DNA of 64,000 nucleotides from Taxillus chinensis (lineage: Eukaryota; Streptophyta; Magnoliopsida; Santalales; Loranthaceae): NCBI GenBank assembly GCA_023512835.1, contig CM042090.1, positions 57,895,865-57,959,864 on the forward strand. The letters run 5' to 3'. The notes under the pieces were generated by a model. The model did no database searches and was not told where the DNA came from. It worked only from the letters and a program-made list of their open reading frames with translations. Shown here in pieces: positions 34,701 through 49,700 of the stretch (positions are counted from its first letter, which is position 1; every line of letters starts with the position of its first letter). The position numbers and the translations under genes were made by a program.

Positions 34701-37700
34701 TCATATGAATTTACAGTCCACTTAAGATAGTTATAGTTCACAAAACCTAAAAACCCATAGGTAGGGGATGATTTAATTCGATTTGATGATTCGGTTCAAA
34801 AAATAACAACTGTTCTCAAACTGAAAACCTATTTTCCGAACCAAAGTCTTTACGTTCTAAACCAAAGTTCCTATTTCCCAAACCGAAGTTCCTATTTCCC
34901 AAAACCGAAGTCTTATTTTCCGAACTGAAATTCCTATTTTTCGAACTGAAGTCTCTATTTTCCGAACCGAAGTTCTATTTTCTTGTACCGAAGTCTTATT
35001 TTTTCGAAACGAAGTTCATCCCGAATTGAAACAAACATATCATATTCGGCGAATGCAATCGACAAAGACAGAAATTAAACTGAAATTCATCAAACCGATT
35101 TAAACACATCATCTGCCACGAATGCAATTAATAATTTTACATATGCAAACACATCAGCCGCCACATCAATCTGAATGATGATTCCGGTAAATAATTCCAA
35201 TCGAATATCAAAGCCCGAAAAAAGGGGAAATTCTTATTGATTATGACATAAAAATAGACTATATATATTTCTTCTGACTGTATATTCGCCAAAAAAACGT
35301 ATTTTTACAATTTTTTAACAAACAAATTGTACATTAGCCTATAGCTTTCATCCATACTGACAATTAATTGGTTGTATTATCTGTTTTCTAAAACCCTGGC
35401 TGTCAGGTCTTGAGAATCATGGACTTTTATCGTTAGCCCTAGCACCATATTACAAATTTCAAAAAGAGCTCACATGTTTCAAATCCATGGTACTAATATT
35501 CACTTAACTAGCAAGCAGCATATTTATGATTGGCAAAAGAAAAACAAAAAAAAAACATATATAGAGCAATAAAAGCATTGAAATAACAACATGAAACTTA
35601 TAATATGAGTATGTTTTCAACATATTACTCAACTTTAGTTTATTAGAAGCACATTTAAGAATTCAAATAGAATAATCAAGTTGGAATGCACTTACACCAA
35701 AAACGTTTTTCAACACAGATGCAATATTCAACACTAGCATCAAGACAATCCCAGATAGCATTGCTATTAAGGGATAACTTGATAGAACAAATATGGAGAG
35801 GACCTACACATTGGGCAGAAATGCACACAACAAAAAAAATCAATTAATTCAATAAAAAAATAATTATAATTGATACTAAACCAATAAATGTGAAAGTATG
35901 ACATAAGTTTTATAAAAGCATTTATAACTTACTCCTGCTGCTCGAGAAACCAAAATAGGACCAAAAACTCTCTCTACTTTTGAGTATAATGAAAGTTGGA
36001 ATGCTAAAACACCAAACCCTGAAGCATAAATAATTAGTCAACAATTTCATGTCCTCTCTCCTCTCTCAAATACATGCAGATAATATTTCAATTTATTTTC
36101 TTTTAACATATAATATAAATGCCAGGGATGCAACAATGAGGTTCAAGCAAAAAATCTATACATATTTGCAAAACCTTAACAAAGCGTTGTTATATATGAG
36201 ACAACAACCGAGGGAGAATGAAATTCATTATAAAAATCCTACATAACTTATAAGGCAAAAAGCTAACTTTTTGCATATTTTAACATGAGCTTCTGCTGTA
36301 AAATCCAAATGATTCCTAAAGATAACATTGAGGATTTATCATAAAGATATCACAGGCATGGTAGCTGGACCTCAAAACTATCAATAAAGTTACATAATTC
36401 CCTATTGAAATTGCAAAATTAAAGAACCCATTACTCATAATATTAGATATTCATAGGCAGAAATATGATACATTAGCTTACCTGAAATTGCAAGAACATT
36501 CCCAACATCATCTGTTGAATAGCTCAAGCCCCCAAATTTTCTAGGGCTTTCAGCCCATATTGAAAAAATCTGTAAAACAAATAGCTTGTCATACATAACA
36601 ATTTGGATAACTAAGAGAAGATAATAAGCTAGTAGAATGTATAAAAATATAAATTGTTTAGAAGCTATTGCTGAATACCAGGGGATTATAAGGAGATTAT
36701 GAAGGTAAGGGAACTTAATCCAACTTCAACAGCATGACTCTAAGGTGAGATTTCTAGGATTACGATGTCACTTAGTTTTGACTAAGTATTTTCTATTTAT
36801 AATTATCAGCATGCTAGTTTAAATATGATTTTTAATCACCGATATGCAACCCAACAGAATTTTGTAATCAAATTTTTTGCACCATTTTTTCTTAGGTTTT
36901 TCCACTATATTCCTCAAAATAAATTCTAATCAAGGTATGCATAAAGTTTTATGTTAATTTAATGCCCTAAATTCGATAGGGCAATCTTGGGATTATTAGA
37001 AATATTTTAAATTTTAATTTCTACAGCTTCTACTCGTTAATGATTCAGTCATTTGGTAATTTTTTGCTCTCACTACTCATGTGGCGTGTCTGTTTTTTCT
37101 TCTGTTAATGAAGTTCACTACCTCTTCAAAAATATCTAAAGGAGTGTCAATACGCTATACCCCATAGAGAGACCAAATATAATTCTTATAACCCGATAAA
37201 GTTCTGAAGGAGTATATTATAGGAGACTGATAACCATATCAATGGATTCAGACTTGAAAATATCGTTAGAACAGTATAGAAATGCAAGTATGCATTTCTA
37301 AAGAGGTCATTGGTTATAGGACAACGCAGAATGTTTTTGTTTGGTATCTGACCCAAGGACACTCAGAATTCAGAATGGCAGAGGCTGCCAAAACGTTTAA
37401 GAGAGTTCACAAGGCCTGTTGAAAGTTGTAAAGAAGGTAAATATTCATTTGATAATACGTAATTCTCACAACCCTTACATATAGCATCTCATACTCCAAA
37501 TATGGTAACACCTTAATGTGTACGTTACAACACTCCCCCTAAAGTTTAAGCATATATGTCAGATAGCCCCAACTTGTTACAAAGTTGATGTATACAATTA
37601 CCCCTTAAGATTAGGTAAAAATATCAGCAAGTTGATGTTCAGTTCGAATGTGTGTGAGCTCAATCTCATTATTCCGCATCTTCTCTCATACAAAATGACA

Positions 37701-40700
37701 ATTAACTTCAATATATTTTGTCCTTTCATAGAACACCGGATTGGAAGCGATATAGATAGCAGACTGACTATCACAATGCAACACTGAGGTGAGTGAAGAA
37801 GGTAAGCCAATTTCGGATAACAACATTGTCAACCATGTTAATTCACTTGCTACATGTGCCATTGCAATGTACTCAGCCTCTGCACTAGATCTTGACACCA
37901 CATACTGTTTCTTACTTTTCCATGCTACAAGATTTCCACCAAGAAACACACAATAATCGGTAATGGATCTTTTATCAATCGGACATCCTGCCTAGTCAAC
38001 ATCAGAATAACCATGAATATCAAGATTACCCTATTTGGTAAACAAAAGACCTCGTCCTAGTACTCCCTTCAAGTACTTGACAATTCGCAATGCTGCAGTC
38101 CAGTGGGTAGTGCGAGGAGCACTCATAAACTGGCTTACAGTACTTACAGCAAAGGCAATATCGGGTCTGGTAACTGTCAAATAGTTTAACTTACCAACTA
38201 ATCTCCAATATTGAGCAAAGTTATATAACAAATCATCATGCTTGGAATCTAACCAGACATTTGGATCCATAGGAAAAGTAACAGATTTGATGCCTAAATA
38301 CCCAACTTCATCGAGTATATCCAGTACATACTTTCATTGCGACAAAGAAATAGAGGAACCAGAGTAGGCCACTTCTATTCCCAAGAAATAGCGCAAAGGA
38401 CCGAGATCCTTGGTGCAAAACTCAATCTAGAGAAAATGCTTCAAACGTTAAATGCCTTCTTTGTCACCACCCGTAACAATAATATCATCAACATATACAA
38501 CCAAGAGAATACAGTCGGCAACAAAAGAGGAGCTAAATACAGAATGATCAATCTCACATTGCCGAAGACCGAAGCCAACAAGAGTTGTACTGATTCGGCC
38601 AAACCAGGCCCGTGGAGACTATTTCAACCCATAAAGGGCCTTTCGAAGACAACAAACCAGATTCTCCCCCTGAGCAACAAAACCAGGTGGTTGCTCTATA
38701 TAAACCTCCTTAGCAAGGTCACCGTGGAAAAAGGCATTTTTGACGTCCAATTGATAAAGAGGCCAGCCATAATGAACAACTAAAGAGAAAAACACTCGAA
38801 CAGACAGAATCTTAGCTACAGGAGAAAAAGTATCATTATAGTCAACACCATAAACCTGAGTGTAGCCCTTAGCCACCAAGCGAGCCTTCAATCGTTCAAG
38901 GAAACCATCAGGATGAACTTTCACAGTAAAAACCAAACGGCATCCAACAACATGTTTATCAGCGGGTAACCGGGTGAGATCCCATGTGGCATTAGTACAA
39001 AGAGCCTGTATCTCATCATTCATGGCTTGGCGCCACCCGGGATAAGCAAAAACTTCAGCAACACTGCAAGGCACAACTAGAGACGAAACAAAAGAAACAA
39101 AAGTAGAGAAACAAGGAGATAACTTGGAGGTAGAGACAAAGTGAGACATAGGATACGGAGAGCGGACATTACTAGTATAAGAAACAAAACGGTCAAGAGG
39201 ACGACCAACACAAGAACGAGTACCTTTACATTGAGCAATAGGAAGGTCATGGGCCACGGTCGGCTCGAAAAACGAGACGTCGATTGATGTGGGGGGAACT
39301 GCAAGAGCTAGATTCCAGCAATGATATGTTTGTCCAGTGAAGTGGTCACTGGGTGGGAGACACGAATCAAGCAGAGCCGACTCAGGAAAGGAGTCCATCG
39401 GAGGAACGGGGGATGGAATAACCAGGAGGAGTAAGTTAACTATGTTAGAAAGAAGCATAATAGGATTTATCCTCATGAAAAGTAACACCGATATCCTTTC
39501 TGAGTACGAGAATAGCCAATGAAAACACACTTAACTGAGCGGAGATCCAACTTATCACGACCAAGACCAAGGCACTGCACAAAACAAACACAACCAAAAA
39601 CACAAAAACGAAGAGAGAAAAAAGGAACACCAGAATAAAGAATAGAGTAGGAAACCCGTCCACGTAGGACAGACGAGGGAATACGGTTAATCAAATAACA
39701 AGCTATAAGAACCGCATAACCCCAGAAAGATTTAGGAAGTTGCATATGTACAATCAAACATCGGGCAACATCAAATAAATGACGATTCTTTCATTCAGCA
39801 ACTCAATTTTGTTGAGGAGTATAGGAATAAGAAGTTTGATGCACAATACCATGGGAGAAAAGAGTTGAAACCCAGAGGAAGTACTCAGATATTCCTTGGC
39901 ATTATCAGATCGCAAGTATTTAATAGAGACTTGAAATTGATTTTGAATTTCATAATAGAAGTGCTGAAAACAAGAGAAAACTTCAGTTCGATTTTTCATT
40001 AAATATAACCAAGTCATGCGAGAATAATTATCCACGAATGTGATAAAATACTTAAAACTAGAAGAAGTTGATATAGGAAAAAGACCCCATACATCAGAGT
40101 GAACTAATTCAAAGGGTTTCATGACCCGATTTATTTGACGGGAAGGAAAAGAGACACGATGATGTTTACCTAACTCATAAGTTTCACACGGAAAAGACTT
40201 TACAGAAGCGGCAGAGGGTGACATAGATTGAAGCTTACTAAGAGAAGGATGTCCTAAGCAATAGTGTAACCGGAAATGATCAAAGGAACAATGGGCAACC
40301 GTAGTTCCAACCGAAGGAACAGTGCGATCGAAGTAATAAAGACCATTAGCCTCAGTTACCCCACCAATCGTCCATCCAGTCTTCAGATCCTGGAAAATAC
40401 AACCAGAAGATAAAAAGATTATAGAACAATTGAGGGCTTTAATTAAGGAACTAACGGATAATAAGTTGTATGGTAAGTGAGGTAAATGCAACACGGTTGG
40501 AAGGGAAAGAGATGGGCTCAAATGCACAGTCCTGATTCCAGTGATTGAGGTTTGAGAACCATCAGTAAAGATAATTGGATGAGATGAGGTGGGAGCCATC
40601 GATTTAAAAGAGGACAATAGTTTAGAATTACCAGTCATGTGATAAGTAACTCCAGAGTCTAGAACCCAGGTATCTGGCTTGCAAATAAGCAAACAATAAG

Positions 40701-43700
40701 GACTACCTGATGGTTGAAGTGCTAACGTAACAGTATGCGCTGAAGTTGTAGCCATCTGGGCAGAAACAATCAAGAACTCATAATCAGCACGGGATAAAGT
40801 AACTGATTCAAGAGAATCAGTAATGCCAGCATATTCTGTGTGTGCCATCATAATGCAATACAAAAAAAACAAACCAACCAGTTACAACGGACTAAGGCAG
40901 GAATATGAATCTTGTAGTTGTCACCACTTCACTCACCAACCAATCAGTTCCATAACCAACCAATCAATCATAGATTCATATTCATATATATCAATGTTAA
41001 CGAAGGTAAAATATTTCCATTGAATAATACACAACTCACACGTACATATAACACCACAGTCTCCAAATATGATAAGACATAAATGTGTACGTTTCACACT
41101 GCCCCTCAAGTTGGAGCATATATGTCCGATAGTCTCAACTTGTTACAAAGTTGACGTACACGATTACCCCTCAAAGGCTTTGTAAAGAGATCAGCGAGTT
41201 GATGTTCGGTTTGGATGTGCGTGAGCTCAATTGCATTATTCCGTACTTTCTCACGTATAAAATGACAATCAACTTCAATATGTTTCATCCTTTTATGGAA
41301 CACTAGATTGGATGTAATGTAAATAGCTGATTGACTATCACAATGTAACATGGAGGAACGTGAAGAGGGTAAGTCAATTTCGGATAATAACATTATCAAC
41401 CATGTTAGTTCACCTGCTACATGTGCCATTGCTCGGTATTCGGCCTCAGCAATAGATTGCGACATAACATGTTTCTTACTCTTTCATACCACAAGATTTC
41501 CACCAAGAAACACATAATAACCAGTAATGGACCGTCTATCGATTGGATAGCCTGCCCAATCAGCATCAGAATAACCATGAATATCGAGGTTTATCTTGCT
41601 TTGTAAACAGAAGACCTCATCCTGGCGCCCCTTTCAAGTACTTACAATTCGTAACGCTGCATTCCAGTGGGTAGTGCGAGGAGCACTCATGAACTGGCTC
41701 ACAGTACTTACAGCAAAGGCAATATCTGGCCTAGTAACAGTCAAATAAGTTAACTTCCCAACCAACCGCCGATATTGAGCAGGATTATGTAATAAATCGC
41801 CATGTTCTGAATCCAATTGGACGGTAGGATCTATGGGTGAATCAGCAAGTTTGACTCCTGCATAGCCAACCTCAACAAGTATATCAAGCACATATTTCCG
41901 TTGTGACAAAGAGATTGAACAACCAGAATAGGCTACTTCGATTCCCAAGAAATAGCGCAATCGACCTAGATCTTTAGTGCAAAACTCAACCTAAAGAAAA
42001 TGCTTCAAACGTTGAATGCCTGCGTGTCACTACCTGTAATAACAATATCATCAACATAGACAACCAAGAGAATACAACCAGCAGCACAAGAGAAGCTAAA
42101 CACAGAATGATCAACTTCACATTGCCGCAAACCGAAACAAACAAGAGCAGTACTGAATCATCCAAACAAGACTCATGGAGATTGTTTCAACCCATAGAGA
42201 GCCTTGCGCAGGCTACATACTCGATGCTCCCCCTGAGCAACAAAACTAGGTGGTTGCTCTATATAAACCTCCTCTGCAAGGTCACCATGGAGAAAGGCAT
42301 TCTTGACGTCAAGTTGGTGGAGTCTCCAGCCATAATGAATAGCTAAAGAGATGAACACCCAAACAGATGGAATCTTGGCAACAGGAGAAAAGGTGTCATC
42401 ATAATCAACACCATGAATCTGAGTATAACCCTTAGCCACCAGTCGAGCCTTCAACCGGTCAATGGAACCATCGGGATGGACTTTCACAGTAAAGACCCAT
42501 CGACAACCAACAACATGCTTATGAGCAGGCAACAGGGTGAGAACTCAAGTGTCATTAGTAATAAAAGTCTGCATCTCATCTTCCATGGCACGGTGCCACC
42601 CAGGATGAGCAAGAGCATCTGCAACACTGCGAGGCACGACCACATACGAAATAGAAGAAACAAAAGCTAGAAAAAGATGGAGATAATTGAGTAGTGGTGA
42701 CAAAGTTGGACATACGAGAGTGTAAGATACCAGTATAGGAAACAAACCGATCAAGAGGGTGACCAACACAAGAGCGTGTACCTTTTCGTTGTGCAAGAGG
42801 AAGATCAATAGTCGGTGGCAGATCTAAAGACGAGACTTCAATAGAGAGGGCAGGAGCCGCACCGCAGGGAGAGGAGCAGGAGGCCAACGATGATATGTTT
42901 GCCTAGTAAACCTATCCAACGGTGGAGAACTCTGGTCAAGTGAAGCAGACTCTTCAGAAAGAACTGGAGAAACAGGAATAGGAAAAAATGAAGGAACAGG
43001 ATTGCTAGGTGAGGAAGAAGAAGATCCTCATAAAACGTGACATCACAGGAGACATAAACCCGACCACGTGTGGAATCATAACATCGATAACCTTTCTGAG
43101 TACGAGAATAGCCAATGAAGACACATTTAATGGAATGTGCATCCAACTTATCCCAACTAGGTCCAAGATGCTGCACAAAACAAATACAACCAAACACACA
43201 AAGGGAAATAGAGAAAAGTGGGCTACTAGAATAAAGAATGGAATAGGGGATACATCCATGAAGAACAAAAGAGGGAAAATGGTTAATCAAATAACAAGCA
43301 GTAATAATAACAAAACCCCACAGATGTTTAGGCAGATGCATATGTAAAAGTAAATAACGACCAATATCAAGCAGATGATGATTTTTCCATTCTGTAACTC
43401 CATTCTGTTGAGGAGTATAAGAACAAGAAGTTTGATGGACAATACCATGAGAGGTAAGAAATGGTTGAAATCCAGATAAAAAACTTAAGTATTCTTTTGC
43501 ATTATCAAATCATAAACACTTCACAGCAACTTGAAATTGAGTTTGAATTTCAAAATAGAATCGTTGAATACAAGAGAACACTTCGGTTTGATGTTTTATT
43601 AAATATAACCAGGTCATACGAGAATAATCATCGACAAAGGTGACAAAATACTTGAAACCAGGAGAAAGCTGATACGAGACACGGACCCCATACGTTAGAA

Positions 43701-46700
43701 TGAACCAAGGCAAAGGGTGTATCCACTTGATTTATGTAACGTGAAGGAAATGACACACGATGATGTTTACCCGACTCACATGTATCACATGGAAGAGTTT
43801 TAATAGACACAGCAAATGGTGATATAGACTGTAGCGTACGGAGAGAAAGATGTCCTAGACAAGAATGCAGTCGAAAAATATCAGAAGAGTTCTTATCAGA
43901 AGAGTGCTAGGCAATTGTAGCAACGGTATCAGAGGAAAGAGCTCCATCAAAGTAATAGAGACCATTAGCTTTCGTGCCCCCACCAATCGTCCGTTCAGTC
44001 TTCAGATCCTGAAAAACACAATTAGAGGACGAAAAAGTTATAGAACAATTAAAAGATTTCATCAAGGAACTAACAGACATCAAGTTAAACGGTGAGTGTG
44101 GTAAATGTAAAATGGAAGAAAGTGAAAGAGAAGGACTTCAACGAGTGGTTTCAGTGCCCGTGATAGAAGTTTGCTAACCATCAGCAAAGGTAACGGGGTG
44201 TGACAATGTGGGCGGTGTAGATTGAAAATATGACAAGAGGGTAGAGTTACCAATCATATGATGAGTGGCCCCAAAGTCTATGACCCAAGCATTAGATGTG
44301 GAAAAAAGCAAATAGGAAGAACTATCTGAAGGTAGAGATGCCAAAGTAGCAGTGGACGCAAAAGCCTTAGTCATTTGGGAAGCACCTACCAAAGAATCAT
44401 AAGCAACACGTGATAGTATGACCTGTCCAATAGAAGGCGCAGACGCTGTAGCAACCACCACCACAACAGTGGTTGACTCATGAACCCCACCATATGTTAT
44501 ATGTGCTGGGTGAAGCTCTGGATGAAGAGTATAACAATAAAACTCTGTATGTCCAGCTTTCTCACAATGCGTACAAAAACGTTGTGTTTGGCCACCAGGT
44601 GGAACATAAGCACCACGGGGAACGTCGCCTATATCATAACCTCCACGACCTCGTGTCCCACGGCCCCGATCATGTTGGACCCCGAGAACATGTGTCACTA
44701 AAGCAAATGACTCAAAGGGAACTGAAGTAGTGAGTGAAGGCTTTGTTTCAGCAGTGTAGTGGAGAACACGGGAGAACACATCATCAATAGAAGGAAGAGA
44801 CCGTTCACAGATAACCTGACATCGGAGATCTGCATGAGAAGATCCCAAACCTTTAAGGAATAGCATAACAAACATATCTTCCTGTCGCTTTGTTAACACA
44901 TCGACCTCCATAGTGGGTGGTAAGAAAGTGTCAAGCCACTACCGAAGAGAAGTAAACGTGGAGTAGAATTCGAGTAGAGACTTATCCCCAAGCTGTAGAT
45001 CAAATAATTCCCCTCATGTGTCGTAAACACATTGCAGATTATCTTTGCCAGCGTACATTAAGACACATTTATCCCAAATACTCTTGGCGGATTTACACGG
45101 CATAAACTATGGAACTAGTCGTGGTTCCATGCTATTCCATAACTGAGTCCGGAGAATTGCATCACCTTTGGTCCATTTAGCCTTGGCTTCTACAATGGAA
45201 CCAACTAGGGGGCTATCAAAATACAAATATTGTGCTTGATCGGTAGTCAAAGCATAAACTTCAACGGTAGTAGACCAAGGTACATAACTGGACCCATCCA
45301 ATTTCACCAAGGCAAGTTGAAGAGTTGAATTATGGGTTGTTGTCATAGATTAATACAAAGCAGCAGCAGGAAAGAAAGCTAATGCGGGTACAGACTTGTT
45401 TCCACACAGTATCCAACACAACCACCCAACAATAAGAGCCACGAGAGTGATTCAAACCAAATCATCAATAATAATCATCTAGCAACCCAAATCACATCTC
45501 ACATATATGTACAGTGCTTACGCGCATACGAAGAATATATCGTACGTGAAAAAATATACGAAGAAGAGATATCCAGTGCTTAACAGCTTATAGTGTTTAA
45601 GCTTAATGGGACCGGTGTCGCCATCGCGTGTCTAGCCAGAGCTAACCCGGTGTCGCCTTGTACAGTCGATAGATGTACGTCATATTGTGTGCGCCGTCAT
45701 TGAGATCATGGGACAAGGAAGACCGTCATCGCGTGCGCCGTCAAGGACCCTATCGAGGGCACTGTTCGTCGAGATCGAGTGTGCCATCAAGAGTGCTGTC
45801 GCCGAGATTGCCAGACAAGACCCTCCGTCGTCGTCTGTCACCGGAGACAAGGCTTTCCGTCGACAAGATCGTGAAGCTCGTTGTGCCACAGAGGCTCTCC
45901 GTCGGACGAGCTCGCTGTCTCTGTCAGACGAGCTCGCCGTCTGTAGCGTTGCTCACCATAGCGTTGTCTGCATCACAGCGGCTCTACGCGTCGTCAAAAG
46001 GCTCTACGCATCGTTGAATGGCTCTGATACCATGTTAACCAAGGTAAAATATTTTCATTGAATAATATACAACTCGCACGACCCGTACATATAACACCAC
46101 AGTCTCCAAATATGGTAAGACATAAATGTGTACGTTTCACAATCAGCAACAACCGTCTCAGAGAGAGCAACAAATATCAACCAATTACAATCATGGGAAG
46201 CCCGTGTATATATATGTATGAAATGGGTGAATAAATAGGTCACGAAAGCGATTTAAACCAAACCAGCAATAAGTATCCAACACTTCAAACCACACCTCAA
46301 ATTACATACACAGTGCTTACGGTTAACAGCATGCCAAGAAGATATAAGATCAACAAAGCAACTATCGAGAAGATATATAAAGGGACCTGAAGACCATTCT
46401 GTGCCATCACCGCATGTGTCTAGCAGAGCTGATGTCGAGAAGAAGGAACCTAAGGACGTACGTCAGAGCGCACATTTGACCTATCGTCACCGGAGAAATG
46501 ATCGTGTGCGCTAATCGTATGCGTCATCATCAAGTGTAGCGGACGATTGGGTGCGTCGCCGTCGAGAGCGAGCCATCGTCGAGATCGAGTGCACCATTGA
46601 GAGCGAGCCGTCACCGAGATCACGTGCGTCGTTGAGGTCGATCGTTAGGCATCGGCAGTCGCGACAGAGGCTCTCTGTCGTTAGTCATCGTCGGCAGTCA

Positions 46701-49700
46701 CGACAGGCGAGCCCACCGTCATCGACAATCGACGAGCTCATTGTCTCCGTTAAACCAGCTCGCCATCTCTGTTAGATGAGCTCGCCATCTCCGTAAGATG
46801 AGCTTGCCATCTGTAGCATTGGTCACCATAGCGTCGTCTGCGTCGCAGAAAATGCTATGTCATCGAGATGGTTTCACGCATCGAGATGATTTTACGTGTT
46901 GAAAGGCTCTGATACCATGTAAAGAAGGTAAATATTTATTTGATAATATATAATTCTCACGACCCTTACATATAGCATCTCATACTCCAAATACGGTAAC
47001 ACCTTAATGTGTACGTTACAACAGAAGTCTCAAAAGTGTGTACATGGGTGTCTTCAAGCCTCTGCCCTTGCAGTAGTTAGCAGCCTCTCCTTAGTTGCCT
47101 ACAAAGGTGATTGACTCCAGGAGAGATGATCCAAGGCTAGCAGTACTATGGTTTCAAGCTTGTTTTCAATTTTTCCTTACTGACCTGACTCCAGATAATA
47201 TGTCAATAAGGGGAACTGAGAATGTAACGATTCATTATGGATTAAAAGAAAACAATACATAATGGACTAAGGTTAGCCAATTAACAATTTTAATCGCAAG
47301 TTCATATAAAACAATAGAAAGCTTGGCCTAAATGGGGCATAAATCATGTATATTTTTTAAAATTTGAAATAATACCTCTGTGTAAGCCATATCATGAAGT
47401 GAGAAGACACAATAAACCATGATAGATGACATAAGGGGCCAATTCCAGAACAGGCTTTTCTTCGAAGTGTTTCCTCTTCCTTCAACGTCTTCTGTTTTTC
47501 TATCCACATTAGGCTCATAGGATGCAGCCTCCAAGGTATCATGTGATTCTTCTTGTGTTGCATTAACTTCATCATGCACGTGCAATGTTTCCTACAAAAA
47601 ATCAATAAATTTACGAACAGAGATGCAACTGCATTCAATAGAAGCAATAAAATGGCATTACAAACAACTCCAATATCATAAAATAATATCAATAATAATG
47701 ACTAGATATCCATATGTACATCATGAATTATGAAATTTAACGGTGTCTCGGATCTTTCTTGTAAATTTTAAAAAACTTGAATAGATTTAACAGTGAGTCA
47801 GGATAATAAAGTTTAAATGTGTGCACGATGAAATTTAGGCACATTAGGATACTAGAAATTCAAAATAAAGAGAATTAATCTCTTAACATAAGATTTTGTT
47901 CATCAAAAGATACAATGTCTTCGTTGTATTTTAACACTAAAACGCCTTTAGTAAATACAAATTACAAAGGAATTGCAACCATGCGGAAAGATCAAATTGT
48001 AGAAAACATTCTCTAAAAGAACTTTTAGAAAGACTGCCCCTGGATAATATCTTCTCTTTATTTCTACAAGGTATGAGTCTATGAGAGCTCAGGTTGAAGC
48101 TCAGCCTATCAACATGACTTCTACTTCTTTCAGCATCTTTTCATTCTTTTTACCATAAAAAGCACTTTATTAAGGACACAAGACGCTGATAAAATTATAA
48201 ATGACAAATAGTCGAGATGTAATACATGCAATATTACAACACACAGCAACATCCACCACGGTGCATAGCTCGCCATATCCCCCTGGATGCCACCAACAAT
48301 GTTCTCAAACAATCTCTTATTCTTGCTCCTCCCAATAACCCAAGAAACAACTCTAAGGATAGCGTCCAGCAAACTCATTTCCCCCAACCCTAAATTGACA
48401 CAGCAGCCCAGGCTACAATTTTATGATTCACTGTTTCTGTAGTCACCCAGTTCAATCGCAACAAGGCATAAACGAAGCCCCATAACAAAGCTACCCCTCT
48501 ATAGTGTAGGAAAAAGTGGTTAATGTCCTCTTCAGCACTCATGATAATGGGTGTCTACTCACTAGCTTCAGTCCCTGCCTCTCAAGTTCATTCACAGTAA
48601 GAACACTGCCCCAAGCAGCCTCCCAAGCACTAAAGACAAAAAACAAAAAATGAGAGATTTTAACCCTCTAGATGACCCACCTTTGCCAGCATCTTGCCAT
48701 CAGCAAACATGCTCCATTCTTCTTTATCACTTCCATTTCTCTATTTCTTATTTAGAATTTTAAAAAAGTTCCTGGACTTTGGCCATATCAATTCAGAATG
48801 GGATCTGTTCACGTCTCTCAAATGAAGAACTTTTGGCCTAAGCCTTTTGAATTCATCTCTCTCTCTCTCTCTCTCTCTTCTTCATACTACTCATCATCAT
48901 GTTATACGATGAACAAAAATATTGTGAAGAAACTTAACTCATGTCCATAAATTTATCAATTCAACATAACTAAATAAAAGCATCATAAAACCATCAAGAG
49001 TAAGTTTAATTGGATAAAAGAACAGTCCATGAAGAAAATTATGATAACAAAATCACATAAGAAACATACCGGAAGCCAAAAGCAAACAATAGTTATCACC
49101 AACGCAAAAAATGATATACACAAGCAGGGCAGAAAGTATGGAAATCTGCAAATATGTAGATAATAATAATGAGTTAGTCAGAATATAATTGGAAAGAATC
49201 TTCTATCAATTAGTTGTCACATATCTTGTAATCAATTAATTAATTGTCATGTATTTTATAAGTAGGTAATTTCCTAAATAGATTTTTTTTCATATCGTAT
49301 CACTCACGGGTCAATGTTCTCTCACGGGTTAAGCCTCTGGATAACAAGGCTCCGTTTACACGTGCATTTGAGGTCCCGTGACTTACACGTGAAAGTGTTT
49401 GTAGCTGCTATCTCTTCACTACCTTGAATTTCTTTAGCATCAATGAGAAGGTTGAAATGACTATCAAAACTAAAAGTCCTTTTGCCTCTCATGTTGCTCA
49501 AGTGTCTCAAGGGAGTGCTTCAAAATTGGCTTTTACTTTCTTCTACCGACAACATTTGGGTACTCGATATTGAAGTCATCATATGACTAGTAATCTCTCT
49601 CTAATTACATCTCTTCGATCCTCACCTGTTAAATTTGTTCAAGTTTCTAATGGGATTCCTATGCCTATTACTGGGGTTGGAGATTCTCACTTTCACATGC

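Larger units (their letters stand above)
28779..35695 (-). other. ZIFL intron 13 (6.9 kb) with element G, a MITE and a minisatellite
   Basis: Bounded by GT at 35695-35694 and AG at 28780-28779. It holds direct repeats around copia G (29643-32645), the GGCGC-rich MITE (33432-34185) and the CCGAAGTT minisatellite (about 34795-35030). The remainder (28779-29642, 32646-33431, 34186-34790, 35031-35695) is AT-rich intron with nothing else recognised. Confidence 0.85.
40995..46141 (-). mobile_element. Element E: short-LTR Ty1/copia nested in element D
   Basis: LTRs 40995-41098 and 46033-46141 (104 and 109 bp; TGTTAAC...TTTCACA on plus). Polypurine tract TGAGGGGCAG (41099-41108); primer site 46020-46032. 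Flanks ATCAA (40990-40994) and ATCAG (46142-46146) are a target duplication with one mismatch. It has full domain order gag to RNase H. It is the same subfamily as D and C: one relative has inserted into another, both in the gene's orientation. Confidence 0.88.
37427..47023 (-). mobile_element. Element D: short-LTR Ty1/copia in intron 10
   Basis: LTRs 37427-37532 and 46918-47023 (106 bp each, TGTAAAGAAGG...GTTACAACA on the plus strand). Polypurine tract AGGGGGAG (37533-37540); primer site 46905-46917. Flanks AAAGT (37422-37426) and GAAGT (47024-47028) are a 5-bp duplication with one change. Gag is missing between the leader (46147-46904) and the protease (about 40860). Element E (40995-46141) sits in that gap. 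D is in the same orientation as the ZIFL gene. Confidence 0.87.
36570..47375 (-). other. ZIFL intron 10 (10.8 kb), host of elements D and E
   Basis: Bounded by GT at 47375-47374 and AG at 36571-36570. About 9.6 kb of it is element D with E inside. The remaining intron (36570-37421 and 47029-47375) is AT-rich with no further feature. Confidence 0.85.

Noticed and set aside
45673..46061. Two 114-124-codon plus-strand frames
   Set aside because: CpG-rich leader of element E read antisense; no domain.
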